From positions 1,047,001 to 1,111,000 of the forward strand of contig NW_024754732.1 in the NCBI RefSeq assembly GCF_018991925.1: a stretch of DNA of 64,000 bases, read 5' to 3'. Below the pieces are notes generated by a model, which worked only from the letters and a program-made list of their open reading frames with translations, searched no databases and was not told the origin of the DNA. The position numbers and the translations under genes are program-made. The stretch comes from Homarus americanus (taxonomy: Eukaryota; Arthropoda; Malacostraca; Decapoda; Nephropidae). Positions 62,831-64,000 of this stretch are shown here, piece by piece. Position 1 is the stretch's first letter. Each line of letters starts with the position of its first letter.

Positions 62831-64000
62831 AGGGTGCAGGCGGCCGGGTGCCACCACCCCAGCTACTTCACTGAACATGACACATCAAATGACACAATGC
62901 AACACGACACGACACTCATCCCACTGTCGACTTTAAAAATTTAACTGAGTGTGTTAGTAATCAGAACTGTCAGCTGACTGTATGGTGACTAAGGGGAGTA
63001 ATTTTCCTTTGACAATTATGACGAGATGAATTTAATCTACAAACACTATAGAAGGAGGAGTTTGGTAACGTCTATCACCATACTGTAGGTGAGAAGTAAA
63101 GTTTGTGATGAACTGTCTGTTACCCCGTGTGGAGGTGTTTTGTGGCGTTACTGGTGCACGCCTCTGATCACACGCCAAGATACTCACCTACAGGGAATGA
63201 ATGTGTATATTGTGAAGGAAACCTCGAGTGTAGTGATGGGTTCTGTATGTACATTCTGCCATTGTGTATATGTGTACATAAACGTCAGCATTATCCGGTT
63301 AAGAAATAAGTATCCGAATCTGTGAGTGTTGTCTGCGAGTCGTGTGTGGATGCCAGCTCCATTGGTGGTGGCACACAGACCAGAGGGTGCCAACTCCCGG
63401 ACTTGGCACCCGCCTCGAGGCAAAGAATAAGTGGATGTCAAGTTCTGCTACTCTGCCTGCACCTGTTGTCTGCGTTTTTCCAAGGTTATTCTCCTGTTTA
63501 TATGTCCTGTGGTCACTGTCAAGACGGATATCAACAATAAGATATTGGCCATTTTTAACTAAATTCTATCATTCTTTAATTTTTAGATCCAACTTTTTAT
63601 TAGGTCTTTCTTTTATCAGAAAATTTAATTTATATTATCTTCAGCCATTGTTGTTGGCTCTGCTGGCAGCTGATGTCCTGCGAACTGTGGCTTTTGTCAA
63701 CAAGTTCTTGACTCTGGCAAGTGTTAAGCCAACGTGCTCAATAGAGACGGGGTATTTATACCTCACTATTTGAAATACATGAAATTCGTTCACATAGTAA
63801 GACAGTAATGTTTAGTGGCTTTTTTACCTAATATTTTTATATAGTTGTAAAATATTAATACCTAGGACGATGATCTCCATTCACACTAGAGTTGTACACC
63901 AGAACCTTGTCGTCATTTTTCTTGGAATCTCATTAAGGTCTGAATGTACACAAAACTAGGACACACGTCATAATTGTTTATATTCAATAGCAGTTATCTG
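62831..64000. other. no recognised gene; Cys-rich open frame at 63127-63540
   Basis: One + strand frame is open from 63127 to 63540 except for a single TAA at 63307. It carries CVYC, CESC and CGHC pairs and other cysteines. I do not recognise a family. Around 63643, TATCTTCAG precedes an open stretch PLLLALLAADVLRTVAFVNK that could be an exon, but no donor is clear. Confidence 0.35.

Overview
This window is eukaryotic nuclear DNA from an arthropod, most likely a decapod crustacean. The arthropod placement rests on several short (TTAGG)n/(CCTAA)n tracts, the arthropod telomere motif. The decapod placement rests on the extreme density of micro- and minisatellites and on tRNA-derived SINEs, and is an inference. 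There are no operons, no dense coding and no bacterial-type signals. Roughly a fifth of the window is tandem repeat by rough manual summation.

The one confidently recognised host gene is the large 5' coding exon of a sodium/calcium exchanger (SLC8/CalX family), + strand, 32365-34084. It has a strong splice acceptor just before it and a GTAAGT donor at its end. It encodes a signal peptide, the N-terminal transmembrane block with the alpha-1 repeat, an XIP-like segment, the first Calx-beta domain and the start of the second. The reading frame is broken four times. Each break is a net loss of one base modulo three, and one lies in an A homopolymer, so residual single-base deletions in the assembly look likelier than gene death. 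The remaining 30 kb contains no recognisable downstream exon, so the gene continues beyond a very long intron.

Layout: 1-520, minus-strand remnant of a mariner-like transposase running off the left edge; 1.1-4.8 kb, a 3.7-kb satellite of a ~13-bp CACTATCACACAC unit; 4.8-32 kb, mostly non-coding with microsatellites, decayed minisatellites, TTAGG-like tracts, tRNA-derived SINE remnants, a foldback sequence and a small TIR element with telomere-like interior; 32.3-34.1 kb, the exchanger exon; 34.1-36.4 kb, intron with a duplicated hairpin; 37.1-39.0 kb, a GGGTGCTGGGTGCCACC array; 39.97-40.33 kb, ten indel-free 36-bp units; 41.0-41.4 kb, an apparently complete SINE with 13-bp target-site duplications; 45.4-60.6 kb, a succession of unrelated minisatellite arrays; 62.6 kb, a (TA)n tract.

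The most notable non-genic structures are a dispersed repeat family whose ends read GGATCACCTGAAGAT and whose interior holds CCTAA repeats (a two-ended copy at 22036-22244 and related ends near 20.9, 28.6 and 52.4 kb), the complete SINE, and the indel-free 36-bp array. I found no CRISPR array, rRNA, functional tRNA or gene cluster, and nothing that I can defend as a previously undescribed multi-gene system.
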